Shown piece after piece: positions 6,821 through 13,424 of a stretch of 13,424 nucleotides of DNA. Origin of the DNA: DSOT01 sp052386775 (GTDB taxonomy: Bacteria > Pseudomonadota > Gammaproteobacteria > Burkholderiales > SG8-41). The notes beneath the pieces were generated by a model, which ran no database searches, had not been told where the DNA came from, and saw only the letters and a list, made by a program, of their open reading frames with translations. The stretch lies in contig JBQTJV010000078.1 of assembly GCA_052386775.1 (NCBI GenBank), forward strand, positions 1 through 13,424, in the 5' to 3' direction. The stretch's first letter is position 1. Every line of letters begins with the position of its first letter. Made by a program: the position numbers and the translations under genes.

Positions 6821-8083
6821 ATGACGATGCTACGGATTGGCGCGCGTAACCTGTGGCGCAGCAAGCTGCGCCTCGTCCTCGTGGCCGCGCTCATCGGCGC
6901 GCCATTCTTCCTGCTGCTCGTCATGCAGTCGATCGGCGAGGCGGTGCAGCGGCAGACCGAGAGTTTGAAGCAGAGCGTGAACAACACGCTGCAGCTGCGT
7001 GCGCGCGGCTCGATGGGACACGTCAACATGGTGGGCAACGAAGACATCCTGCCCCACGACGCGCTGGCGAAAGTGAAGGCCGTCGAGCATGTCGCCAGAG
7101 TCGAGCCGTATCTGCTCGCCATGACGCCTACCGAAGGACACAACTTCGCCATGATCGTCGGCGTGGATCCCAAGGACACCCGCCGGCTGGAATCGCACGG
7201 CGAGGCCGGCAATCCGAAGATCCTGTTCGGCCGCGATCTCACCGACGAGGATCGCGGGAAGCGGATCGCGATCGTCGGGCAAGGCGTCGCGAAGTGGGCC
7301 GGCATCAAGCCGGAGGACGTCGGGCGGGCGACGCTGACGCTGGATCTGAAACGCACGCATCCGGCGATCTTCGCCCTCGACCGCCCTCCCGTAACGCATA
7401 CCGTCGTGGGTATCTATGCGAGCGGATATGTCTTCGGCGATATGCAGCTCTTCATCCCGATCGATACCTTCCGCGAGGTCTACGGCGTAGCGGAGGGCAT
7501 TTCCTGGCTTTACGTCCGGGCGGATTCCGCCGAAAACCTTCCGGCGGTCGAGCGACAACTGAGAGCAGCGCTTGGCGATGTCGCAGACATCATCTCGCCT
7601 ACCACCGTCGCCGAGTTCCAGACCACCGCGACCGGTGCGGTACAGCGCCTGGCGGCGGGCGGAATCGGGCTTTCGGCAGCGCTGATGGTCGTCGTCGTGT
7701 TTTTTGTAATGCTGCTCGTCGTCCGCGAGCGCGCGTGGGAGATCGGCACGCTCAAGGCACTCGGCGCCTCGGATTCCGGCCTCGTGGCCGGCTTCCTGAC
7801 GGAGGCAGTACTGCTGACTGCAATCGGCGCCGTGACCGCGGCGCTCCTTTTCGGGCTTTGGGGCGGGCGCCTCGCGCAGCTTGTTTTCGGCCTGGGCGTG
7901 AGCCCCTTCCTTCCGTCGCATTACAGCTCTCTCGCGAATTCGCTTTCGCTCGCACCGCAGTTCGGCGCGGCGACGCTCGGGATTCTGATCGGCGCATGTC
8001 TCTTCGCCGCGCTGGCGGGAAGCGCCTGGGGCATTCGGCAGATCGTGAGGCTCTCTCCGATGGAGGCCATTCGGCATGAATAA
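6821..8083 (+). CDS. ABC exporter permease, FtsX/MacB type (second)
   Basis: A 420-residue permease related to the gene before it. ATG 6821 is chosen because GGAGG at 6809-6813 precedes it at good distance and the protein then starts MTMLRIGARNLWRSKLR, a standard start for this family; in-frame starts farther upstream add a low-complexity leader. One helix at about residues 15-34, an extracytoplasmic domain to about 275, helix 283-303, the hallmark RERAWEIGTLKALGAS, and two more helices. The C-terminus (RLSPMEAIRHE) matches the family. The two permeases are distinct enough to form a heterodimer around the ATPase. A 103-base gap separates it from the first permease, while its end overlaps the ATPase start by 8 bases. 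Confidence 0.88.
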   Translation: MTMLRIGARNLWRSKLRLVLVAALIGAPFFLLLVMQSIGEAVQRQTESLKQSVNNTLQLRARGSMGHVNMVGNEDILPHDALAKVKAVEHVARVEPYLLAMTPTEGHNFAMIVGVDPKDTRRLESHGEAGNPKILFGRDLTDEDRGKRIAIVGQGVAKWAGIKPEDVGRATLTLDLKRTHPAIFALDRPPVTHTVVGIYASGYVFGDMQLFIPIDTFREVYGVAEGISWLYVRADSAENLPAVERQLRAALGDVADIISPTTVAEFQTTATGAVQRLAAGGIGLSAALMVVVVFFVMLLVVRERAWEIGTLKALGASDSGLVAGFLTEAVLLTAIGAVTAALLFGLWGGRLAQLVFGLGVSPFLPSHYSSLANSLSLAPQFGAATLGILIGACLFAALAGSAWGIRQIVRLSPMEAIRHE

Positions 8084-8771
8084 GAAGCACACTGGCGGCA
8101 TGGCGGCATTGATCGATCTGCGGGATGTGAGCAAGATCTATCGGCGCGGCGACCAGGCAGTCCGGGCGCTCGACGGGATCGATCTCTTGGTGTCCGAGCG
8201 CGGCATGGTTGCCATTGTGGGGCCCAGCGGCAGCGGCAAATCTTCCTTGTTGCATCTGATCGGCGCGATGGATCGCCCCACGTCGGGCGAAGTCGTGGTT
8301 GCCGGACAGCTTCTCAGTACCCTGCCGGAATCCGGGCTTACTGCCTTTCGCCGCGATACGGTTGGATTCGTGTTCCAGAGCTTCAATCTGATTCCCAACC
8401 TCAGCGCCCTGGAGAACGTTATGCTGCCCATGGAATTCGCCGGGGTGGTGGCCGAAGAACGCAGGCGGCGGGCGGCGGCGCTCCTCGAAGAGGTCGATCT
8501 GTCGGCGCGGGTCACGCATCGGCCAGGAGAGCTTTCGGGGGGCGAGCAGCAGCGGGTCGCGATTGCGCGTGCGCTTGCCAATAATGCACCGGTAATCCTG
8601 GCCGACGAGCCTACCGGAAACCTGGATTCCAAGACCGGCCGGCTGATCTATGAACTGCTGAAGCAAATCGCGGCAACACGCACCGTCGTGGTGGTCACCC
8701 ACGCTGAGGCGTTGGCGGAGCTGGCCGACCGGGTCGTGCACATCAACGACGGAACGCTGCTCGGAGCGTGA
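8076..8771 (+). CDS. ABC transporter ATPase, MacB/LolD type
   Basis: A 231-residue cytosolic ATPase that powers the two permeases coded upstream. Walker A GPSGSGKS at residues 49-56, Q-loop in FQSFNLIPNL, signature LSGGEQQ at 153-159, Walker B ending in D177-E178 (ILADEPTGNLD) and switch His209 are all present, so it should be active. The phrases ADEPTGNLDSKTG and IVGPSGSGKSSLLHLIGAMDRP are typical of the LolD/MacB/FtsE group. ATG 8076 overlaps the permease stop by 8 bases (ATGAATAA), with GGAGG about 10 bases upstream inside the permease gene, indicating translational coupling. An internal ATG at 8100 would still keep the whole domain. No adaptor (HlyD-like) or outer-membrane channel gene is present in the window. 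Confidence 0.93.
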   Translation: MNKKHTGGMAALIDLRDVSKIYRRGDQAVRALDGIDLLVSERGMVAIVGPSGSGKSSLLHLIGAMDRPTSGEVVVAGQLLSTLPESGLTAFRRDTVGFVFQSFNLIPNLSALENVMLPMEFAGVVAEERRRRAAALLEEVDLSARVTHRPGELSGGEQQRVAIARALANNAPVILADEPTGNLDSKTGRLIYELLKQIAATRTVVVVTHAEALAELADRVVHINDGTLLGA

Positions 8772-8784
8772 AGGGAACGTTAAA

Positions 8785-8803
8785 TCGTTGAGTCTGTCAA
8801 CGA
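8785..8803. promoter_or_regulatory. inverted repeat upstream of the first MerR gene
   Basis: TCGTTGA (8785-8791) and TCAACGA (8797-8803) are exactly complementary around GTCTG. It lies between the ABC ATPase stop and the MerR gene. It could be an operator or a weak terminator hairpin; no T-run follows and no 19-20 bp MerR-type -35/-10 pair overlaps it. Confidence 0.35.
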
Positions 8804-8843
8804 CGCAAGGCGAAAACCTGGGACAGATTGGTTGGAGAAAGCG

Positions 8844-9305
8844 ATGAGCGTAGCAATGCTTACCATCGGCAAGGTAGCCAAGAGCGCAGAGGTGACCGCC
8901 GACAGCATTCGATTCTATGAGCGCGAAGGATTGCTCAGCCCGGCACAGAAGAGCGCGTCGGGTTACCGGCTCTACACCGACGAAGCGATACGCCGGCTCA
9001 ATTTCATCAAACACGCGCAGCAATGCGGTTTTTCACTCTCGGAGATCCGCGACCTCCTCGAGCTCAAGGGTCATGATCGCTCGTGCTGCAACGACGTCTA
9101 CCGTGTCGCCGTGGAGAAGAAGCTGCAGCTCGAAAGCAAGATCAAGGCGCTCAAGACCATGTCACAGGCGCTGAGCCGCCTGATCGAGATCTGCTCACAC
9201 GACGCAAAACCATTGGATGCATGTCCGATACTGGGCGCACTCGAATCGAGCATGACGAAACAGAAAGCGCCGGACTCGCAAGGTAAACGTCAGGGAGTAG
9301 CTTGA
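8844..9305 (+). CDS. MerR-family metal-responsive regulator (ZntR/CadR/PbrR-like)
   Basis: A 153-residue dimeric DNA-binding regulator. ATG 8844 is preceded by GGAG at 8834-8837 at ideal spacing. Residues about 6-25 are the first helix-turn-helix (TIGKVAKSAEVTADSIRFYE), the wing follows with SGYRLY, and residues 83-115 form the dimer coiled coil. Candidate metal ligands are C81/C82 at the start of the dimer helix and C117, H119 and C127 after it (ICSHD and ACPILGALE); this C-x..-C-x-H-x7-C arrangement resembles Zn(II)/Cd(II)/Pb(II) sensors. Such proteins twist a 19-20 bp promoter spacer to activate it when metal binds. Its target here is probably the operon promoter at 1082-1113 (inference). 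No MerR-type promoter of its own is seen, so it may be cotranscribed with the exporter genes. Confidence 0.88.
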   Translation: MSVAMLTIGKVAKSAEVTADSIRFYEREGLLSPAQKSASGYRLYTDEAIRRLNFIKHAQQCGFSLSEIRDLLELKGHDRSCCNDVYRVAVEKKLQLESKIKALKTMSQALSRLIEICSHDAKPLDACPILGALESSMTKQKAPDSQGKRQGVA

Positions 9306-9332
9306 ATCTCCAGTAACTGGAGTACCTAAACT
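9302..9332 (+). promoter_or_regulatory. MerR-type autoregulated promoter/operator
   Basis: TTGAAT (9302-9307) and TAAACT (9327-9332) are separated by 19 bp. The spacer opens with the perfect palindrome CTCCAGTAACTGGAG (9308-9322). This is the exact architecture of MerR-activated metal promoters. Transcription would begin near 9339, just before the second MerR gene, so that gene should control itself. Confidence 0.8.
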
Positions 9333-9358
9333 TGGAAGAGTCTGTGGTAAAGGGACCA

Positions 9359-9853
9359 ATGGACCAAATGACGTTTTCGATCGGCGAAGCGGCCAAGCGC
9401 TCCGACCTCTCCGTCAAAGCGATCCGCTACTACGAGGAGATCGGTCTGATTCCAAAGCCAGACCGAACTAACGGCGGCGCGCACACCGGGGGCCATCGCG
9501 TCTATACCGAGGCCGATGTCGGCCGGCTCAGGTTCATCCAGCACGCGCGTATGTTCGGCCTGGCCCTCTCCGACGTGCGCGCGCTCGTCGCCGTCGCCGA
9601 CGGCAAAGGCTGTCCGAGCAGCCAGCCGGAATACCGCGCGATCTTGCAACGGCATCTGCGCGCGATCGACGAGCGCATCAATCACCTTCTGGGCTTGCGT
9701 ACTGCGATCGGCGGTCTGATGTCGCCCGCACGACGATCGCGAGGCGAGAAGTGCTCGTGGGAGACGTGCGGTTGCATGCAGAAAGTTGAGAATGCTGGCC
9801 GGAGACTGGATGCACCCGCCGAACGCTTCCCGCAAACGCCACAGCATGGGTGA
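9359..9853 (+). CDS. MerR-family regulator with C-terminal CxxxxCxC metal motif
   Basis: A 164-residue regulator. ATG 9359 is chosen since the promoter's -10 sits at 9327-9332 and AGGGA lies just upstream; ATG 9368 is also possible, while the TTG at 9332 lies inside the promoter. Helix-turn-helix at about residues 6-25 (FSIGEAAKRSDLSVKAIRYYE), wing with GGHRVY, dimer helix about 90-121. Metal candidates are C85 (GKGCPSS) before the dimer helix and a compact C132-C137-C139 cluster (KCSWETCGCM). This differs from the neighbouring regulator and from the standard CueR or ZntR loops, so it probably senses another metal or state. The final 25 residues are rich in Pro/Arg/Ala. Its end overlaps the next gene by 8 bases. 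Confidence 0.85.
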   Translation: MDQMTFSIGEAAKRSDLSVKAIRYYEEIGLIPKPDRTNGGAHTGGHRVYTEADVGRLRFIQHARMFGLALSDVRALVAVADGKGCPSSQPEYRAILQRHLRAIDERINHLLGLRTAIGGLMSPARRSRGEKCSWETCGCMQKVENAGRRLDAPAERFPQTPQHG

Positions 9854-10334
9854 CACCAGCGTAACTTCACGCTCGCTGAATTCGTTCTTTGCGGCACTAT
9901 TCACCTCCGCGCTTGTACTAAATTGGTTTTGGGAGATGTTACAGGCGCCGGCCTATGCCACCATGTCCAACTTTTTATGGGCCGAGTCGGTACGTATTTG
10001 CACGATCGCCGCTTTAGCGGACGCCATGATAACGCTTGGTATTTACGGTATCGGTGCGCTCGTGACAATGCGCATACGCTGGGCGATGGCAGGCGGCTGG
10101 AAATATTACCTGCTGTTCGCTTTCCTTGGTGCCGCTGCTGCCGCAACCATCGAATGGCTTGCGCTCGCTTCCGAGCGTTGGATTTACCACGACCGGATGC
10201 CAACTGTCCCCCTGTTGGGCATCGGGCTGTGGCCGTTCTTGCAACTGACGCTGCTCGTGCCCGCAGCGCTGTGGATAGGTGTGTGGTGGAGTGGGCGCAG
10301 ATCGACCACTCTCGCTGCACACTCGGAGCAGTGA
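9846..10334 (+). CDS. four-TM membrane protein of unknown function
   Basis: A 162-residue integral membrane protein. ATG 9846 overlaps the MerR stop (ATGGGTGA), so translation is probably coupled. Four hydrophobic helices are seen at about residues 13-32, 48-73, 84-107 and 120-147. Notable phrases are LNWFWEMLQAPAYA at the first helix end, a conserved-looking acidic residue in ATIEWLALASERW, and MPTVPLLGIGLWPFLQLTLL in the fourth. I recognise this as a recurring uncharacterised membrane family, but I cannot name it. It should be expressed with the MerR gene under the metal-responsive promoter at 9302-9332, suggesting a role in metal handling (inference). Confidence 0.75.
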   Translation: MGDTSVTSRSLNSFFAALFTSALVLNWFWEMLQAPAYATMSNFLWAESVRICTIAALADAMITLGIYGIGALVTMRIRWAMAGGWKYYLLFAFLGAAAAATIEWLALASERWIYHDRMPTVPLLGIGLWPFLQLTLLVPAALWIGVWWSGRRSTTLAAHSEQ

Positions 10335-10356
10335 CTCGCGCGATAGAGAGACGGCC

Positions 10357-10387
10357 TTGAACCTCCAGTGGCGGGAGGTGTTATCTT
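10357..10387 (+). promoter_or_regulatory. second copy of the MerR-type promoter/operator
   Basis: TTGAAC (10357-10362) and TATCTT (10382-10387) are separated by 19 bp, and ACCTCCAGTGGCGGGAGGT (10361-10379) forms a dyad with perfect 6-base arms. Spacing and half-site CTCCAGT match the promoter at 9302-9332, so the same regulator probably binds both. It lies about 35 bases upstream of the MCEFCGCG gene. Confidence 0.78.
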
Positions 10388-10422
10388 GGTCATCCTCTAG
10401 CAATGCGTAAAAGGAGCAAACC

Positions 10423-10635
10423 ATGTGTGAGTTCTGTGGATGCGGGCTTTCCCCGGAGCCATCGGTTAAGCAAGCGAAACAGAAAGGCAAACGTCTCGAC
10501 GTACGCATCGTTGCTGCTGGCGCGGACGCCAGAGCGCATCGCACGTCCGGCGCTCGGACTCAAGAACCGCGCATCGCGCGTCAGCGCTCAGCGGTCGAGC
10601 ATGCCTCCCCGTACTTACCCCTTAAGCCCGATTGA
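10423..10635 (+). CDS. small protein with N-terminal MCxxCxC motif
   Basis: A 70-residue protein starting MCEFCGCGLSPEP, with three Cys at residues 2, 5 and 7; the rest is basic and Cys-free (QKGKRLDVRIVAAGADARAH). A strong AGGAG lies 8 bases upstream of ATG 10423, and a MerR-type promoter lies just before it, so the gene is well supported. The N-terminal Cys cluster resembles the start of the hydrogenase maturation protein HypB (MCxxCGCG), but no GTPase domain follows. It is likely to bind a soft metal. It is the first gene of a train including a gamma-glutamylcyclotransferase and two membrane proteins. The tail is low in recognisable features and may be disordered. Function unknown. Confidence 0.7.
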   Translation: MCEFCGCGLSPEPSVKQAKQKGKRLDVRIVAAGADARAHRTSGARTQEPRIARQRSAVEHASPYLPLKPD

Positions 10636-10653
10636 ACCGAAACGAATCCGTCG

Positions 10654-11184
10654 ATGAACGCTGCGTTCTGGGCCGTACTGCGGCGGTGGATCGGCTATCG
10701 ACGAGGGCGCATGCCGCCGGCGCGGCTGCCGGATCCGATCTGGTATTTCGCGTACGGCTCGAATATGAACGAGCGCCTGTTCCGCGAACGGCGGCACATG
10801 AAGTGGCTGGAGGCGCGGGTCGGCCGCATACATGGATACCGACTGGCCTTCACCCTGGCCGGCGGTATGCGCCCCGGCGTTTCGGCTCCGGCTAACATCG
10901 TTGCGGCGCCCGGCGGCGTCGTTTATGGCGCGCTCTATTTACTCCCCCTGCATAAGTTCGCCCGCCTCGACAACAGCGAGGGCAAGCAGTATGACTATGT
11001 CTGGACCGAGGCCGAGGACCTCGCCGGCAATCGCGTACCTGTCGTGACTTACAGGGTCCCGCATGCGGCCCCTGAAGGCCGGCCGGGACGAGCTTATCTC
11101 AACTTGATCCGCGAGGCGGTGCGCCAGCGGGGGCTGCCTGCCGATTACATTGCCTTCATCGATAGCGTCGAGGCGAGAGAGTGA
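10654..11184 (+). CDS. gamma-glutamylcyclotransferase (GGCT/AIG2-like)
   Basis: A 176-residue cytosolic enzyme if started at ATG 10654. It carries the family hallmark YFAYGSNMN (residues 31-39), which forms the substrate loop, and LDNSEG with the presumed catalytic Glu109. GGCT enzymes turn gamma-glutamyl amino acids (or gamma-glutamyl amines) into 5-oxoproline and the free amine, a step in glutathione turnover; the YGSN form fits GGCT better than ChaC. ATG 10654 has no visible ribosome binding site. ATG 10711, with GAGGG 3 bases upstream, gives 157 residues and keeps the whole domain; either is possible. Its stop overlaps the next start (GTGA). In this train it may release Cys or recycle glutathione-type peptides used for metal defence (inference). 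Confidence 0.85.
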   Translation: MNAAFWAVLRRWIGYRRGRMPPARLPDPIWYFAYGSNMNERLFRERRHMKWLEARVGRIHGYRLAFTLAGGMRPGVSAPANIVAAPGGVVYGALYLLPLHKFARLDNSEGKQYDYVWTEAEDLAGNRVPVVTYRVPHAAPEGRPGRAYLNLIREAVRQRGLPADYIAFIDSVEARE

Positions 11185-12221
11185 CGGAGGCCCCGGCGGA
11201 GAGCCGCTTGCGCCGGTGGTGGCCGTGGCTCGGCGCGCTCGTCGGCGCGGCGCTGCTCGCCTGGGTGCTGCGACGGCTCGATCTCGATCAACTAAAAGCC
11301 GTACTCGCCAGAGCCGACCTTCCCTTCCTCCTGCTGGTGCCGTTCTTCATCGCCGCCGAGCAGTGGGTACGGGCTTGGAAGTGGCGCCAGCTCCTGTTCC
11401 CGATGCGCCCCATTGGCACGCTTCCGCTGTTCGGGGCAATCATGGCGGGCTACCTGACGGGAATGCTCATTCCTTTCGGCTTCGCCATGCTGGCGCGGGC
11501 ATGGCTCGTCGCCCGCCGCGAAGGCCTGAAGGTGAGCGCGGTGTTCGCCACCGTGGCGCTCGACCGGTTGACCGACGGCATAGTGTTCGCCCTCCTGGTG
11601 CCAATTGCGTTGCTTCTCGTAGCCTTTCCCGATCCGACGGGCAACATCTACGCTGGGCTGGCCTGGGGTGCGGCGGGCAGCCTTGTATTATTCGGTGCGT
11701 TGTTGCTCACCCTGGTAGCCTACAAGCGCGAAGCGCTGCGACCGGGCGACGTGATTCGCCTCGTCGAGCGTCTGCCGCCGCGTATCGCCGGTCCGATCCG
11801 GCGTGTCGGCGCGTCCTTTGCTGCCGGCATCAGCTGGCCGCACGAATTTTGGCGCGGCCTCGGCATCGTGCTTGCCAGTGTGCTGATCAAGCTTCTCGCC
11901 GCTACGCATTTCTTCTGGGCAGGCTTGGGCTTCGGTGTGACGCTGCGGCCGGCGGAGTACCTCTTCCTCATCGTCTTCCTGGGTTTCCTCGTCATCCTCG
12001 GCCACTTCGCTCGCATTGCCGGCAGCTTTATCATCGGCGCGATCTTCGCCCTCGGGCTGCTTGGCATCTCCGAGGAGCAGGCGCTCGCCATGGTGCTGGT
12101 CGTCCAGGGGGCGAGTCTGCTGACTGTCTCCGGCATTGGCGCGCTTGCGCTCTGGCGCCAGGGCGTTGCACTCGCAGATCTACGCCCCCGCGGCGGTGAA
12201 GATGCGGCGCAAAGCGGTTGA
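11181..12221 (+). CDS. lysylphosphatidylglycerol synthase TM-region (UPF0104/YbhN-like) flippase-like protein
   Basis: A 346-residue inner-membrane protein with about eight helices. GTG 11181 overlaps the preceding stop (GTGA), a coupled start. Family signs are EQWVRAWKWRQLLFP, the loop GYLTGMLIPFGFAMLARAWLVARREG (split here over about residues 93-118) and VALDRLTDGI, all matching the flippase-like membrane part of MprF/AglD/HpnL-type proteins. Relatives move lipids or lipid-linked molecules across the membrane; no synthase domain follows, so it is the membrane part alone. Substrate unknown. It is coded between GGCT and an MFS protein. An HpnL-like role is an alternative, but no hopanoid genes are nearby. 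Confidence 0.82.
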   Translation: MTEAPAESRLRRWWPWLGALVGAALLAWVLRRLDLDQLKAVLARADLPFLLLVPFFIAAEQWVRAWKWRQLLFPMRPIGTLPLFGAIMAGYLTGMLIPFGFAMLARAWLVARREGLKVSAVFATVALDRLTDGIVFALLVPIALLLVAFPDPTGNIYAGLAWGAAGSLVLFGALLLTLVAYKREALRPGDVIRLVERLPPRIAGPIRRVGASFAAGISWPHEFWRGLGIVLASVLIKLLAATHFFWAGLGFGVTLRPAEYLFLIVFLGFLVILGHFARIAGSFIIGAIFALGLLGISEEQALAMVLVVQGASLLTVSGIGALALWRQGVALADLRPRGGEDAAQSG

Positions 12222-13424
12222 ATCGAAACGTTGTTTCTGGCATTTTTCCTTCGCCGGAATTTTTTTTCAGGGCGGTGCGGCCGCAGTCGATTCCAACACC
12301 GTCGTTCCGGCGCTCGTCCACGGCCTCACGGGCAGCGCGGTCGCAGTCGGCGCCGCCGTCGGCACGGTGCACTTCGGCTGGCTCTTTCCGCAGCTCTTTG
12401 TCGCTTACTACGCGCAACGGCGCGCTCGGCGCCTGCCGTTCTACTCGCTCGGCGCTTTCGGGCGCGTGGCCTGTCTTGCGGTTCTCGCCGCGCTGCTCTG
12501 GTTCGCCGACAGCATGCCAGGCCTTCTGGTAGTGGTCGGGTTTTTCACGCTGTGGACGCTCTATTCTTTTGTGAGCGGCATCGTGGCCGTGCCTTATAAC
12601 GACATCGTTGCGCGCTCGATTCCGTCGGGCGAACGCAGCCGCATGCTCGCGCTGCGCTTCTTCGGCGGTGGCTTGCTTGCGCTTGCCGTCGCTGTGGCCG
12701 CGCATCGGATACTGCAAGCACTTTCTTTTCCCGACGGGTATGGGGCGCTTCTCTTGCTCGGCACAGCACTGCTCCTCATATCAGCGCTGTTGTTCGTGAC
12801 AGCCGGCGAGCCGCGAGCCCGCGTCGAGCCTTCACCGGCAGCGGGGTTCCTCAAGTTTCTGCGAGGCGGTATCGATGTACTCGTGGAAGATCGCCGCTTC
12901 CGCCTTTTCCTCGTAGCGCAGTGGCTCGGAGGCATCGCGGCGATGGCGCTCCCGTTCTATATTTTGCTGACTCAGCGCTCCACGCTGGACGTGGCTTTTT
13001 TGCTCGGGGCACAGACGGTGGGCGCTCTGCTGTCGAACCCGCTTTGGGGCTGGTGGGGCGATCGGCGCGGCAAGCGGGAACTGCTGGAGCTCGTCGCTGC
13101 AGCAGGCGCCGTGGCACCGCTCCTCGCGCTTGCCTGGATGGCGAACGACGGGCGCTGGACCGCGGCGGCGTTGCCCCATTTCGCGTTGGTATTCCTGCTT
13201 CTCGGCGCGGTGGGAAATGGCAGCACGATCGCTTATCTCGGTTATCTCATGGAGATTTCGCCGGACGACCGGCGTCCAGCCTATAGCGGCTACTTCAATG
13301 CACTCGCAGCGCCTGCAACGCTGTTCCCGATGGCCGGCGGCGCAGTAGCCGAAGCGGGCACGTTGGCGGCGGTGTTCGCCGCGAGCGCCGCTGCCGCCGT
13401 GCTGCAATTCGTCGCTGTCCGGCG
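12202..13424 (+). CDS. major facilitator superfamily transporter (3' end outside window)
   Basis: An open frame from ATG 12202 to the right edge, at least 407 codons with no stop. The start overlaps the previous gene by 20 bases; the ribosome binding site is weak (GGCGG a few bases upstream). The protein begins MRRKAVESKRCFWHFSFAG and immediately enters the first helix (FFQGGAAAVDSNTVVPALVHG), then shows alternating hydrophobic helices with a basic cytoplasmic loop AYYAQRRARRLPFYSLG and a central linker (AGEPRARVEPSPAAG), the two-half design of MFS proteins. A second-half motif GWWGDRRGKRELLE is the repeat of the loop 2-3 signature. Nearly all twelve helices appear to be present. Substrate unknown. 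Confidence 0.85.
   Translation, partial: MRRKAVESKRCFWHFSFAGIFFQGGAAAVDSNTVVPALVHGLTGSAVAVGAAVGTVHFGWLFPQLFVAYYAQRRARRLPFYSLGAFGRVACLAVLAALLWFADSMPGLLVVVGFFTLWTLYSFVSGIVAVPYNDIVARSIPSGERSRMLALRFFGGGLLALAVAVAAHRILQALSFPDGYGALLLLGTALLLISALLFVTAGEPRARVEPSPAAGFLKFLRGGIDVLVEDRRFRLFLVAQWLGGIAAMALPFYILLTQRSTLDVAFLLGAQTVGALLSNPLWGWWGDRRGKRELLELVAAAGAVAPLLALAWMANDGRWTAAALPHFALVFLLLGAVGNGSTIAYLGYLMEISPDDRRPAYSGYFNALAAPATLFPMAGGAVAEAGTLAAVFAASAAAAVLQFVAVR

Noticed and set aside
6830..8134. 434-codon minus-strand frame and a 408-codon plus frame (6853-8079) over the second permease
   Set aside because: Both are compositional shadows; the permease frame carries the family motifs and a good ribosome binding site.
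7752..9023. 423-codon minus-strand frame across the permease end, the ATPase and the MerR start
   Set aside because: It spans three well-supported genes on the other strand and shows no domain.
10403..10657. 84-codon plus frame overlapping the MCxxCxC gene
   Set aside because: It lacks a ribosome binding site, whereas the ATG at 10423 has AGGAG at ideal distance.
11150..12199. 349-codon plus frame overlapping the flippase-like gene
   Set aside because: Arg/Ala-rich translation without membrane pattern; the neighbouring frame has clear helices and family phrases.
12231..12599. 122-codon plus frame at the start of the MFS region
   Set aside because: Arg-rich shadow; the MFS frame from 12202 stays open to the edge with clear transmembrane pattern.

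Overview
The window is GC-rich DNA, almost entirely coded on the + strand in tight, partly overlapping gene trains. The family mix (HMA proteins, CcdA-like protein, P1B ATPase, MacB-like ABC exporter, tandem MerR regulators) fits an accessory heavy-metal/thiol-stress region of a Gram-negative bacterium, most likely a pseudomonadote such as a betaproteobacterium. That assignment is inferred from gene content and style; there is no rRNA or core marker here. I see no tRNA, CRISPR array, transposase or integrase.

Left edge (1-1067): a decayed-looking zone. It holds the 5' end of a small minus-strand membrane-protein gene running off the left edge, a gene-free stretch, a membrane-protein remnant with an apparent internal deletion, a 44-residue membrane peptide, a perfect 14-bp hairpin, and a minus-strand Cys-rich gene that looks like a shortened four-helix-bundle copper-storage protein.

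Centre (1082-8771): a MerR-type promoter (20-bp spacer with a dyad) precedes a long + strand train: a small HMA metallochaperone, a CcdA/DsbD-like thiol-electron transporter, an 825-residue P1B ATPase with an HMA domain at each end and YPC in place of CPC, a membrane-anchored protein of unknown function, a thioredoxin-fold CGKC protein, then two FtsX/MacB-type permeases and their ATPase. The plausible reading is a metal-export module combined with thiol-redox supply and an ABC exporter, under MerR control.

Right part (8844-13424): two different MerR regulators in tandem. The second has its own textbook MerR promoter and overlaps a four-TM membrane protein. A near-copy of that promoter lies at 10357-10387, in front of a small MCxxCxC protein, a gamma-glutamylcyclotransferase, a flippase-like integral membrane protein and an MFS transporter that runs off the right edge. 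This suggests one MerR controls both its own gene and a second, partly uncharacterised metal/glutathione-linked operon.

The most notable points are the YPC ATPase joined to CcdA and thioredoxin partners, the pair of divergent near-identical MerR promoters of which one has lost 5 bp, and the shared operator linking a MerR gene to the MCEFCGCG/GGCT operon.
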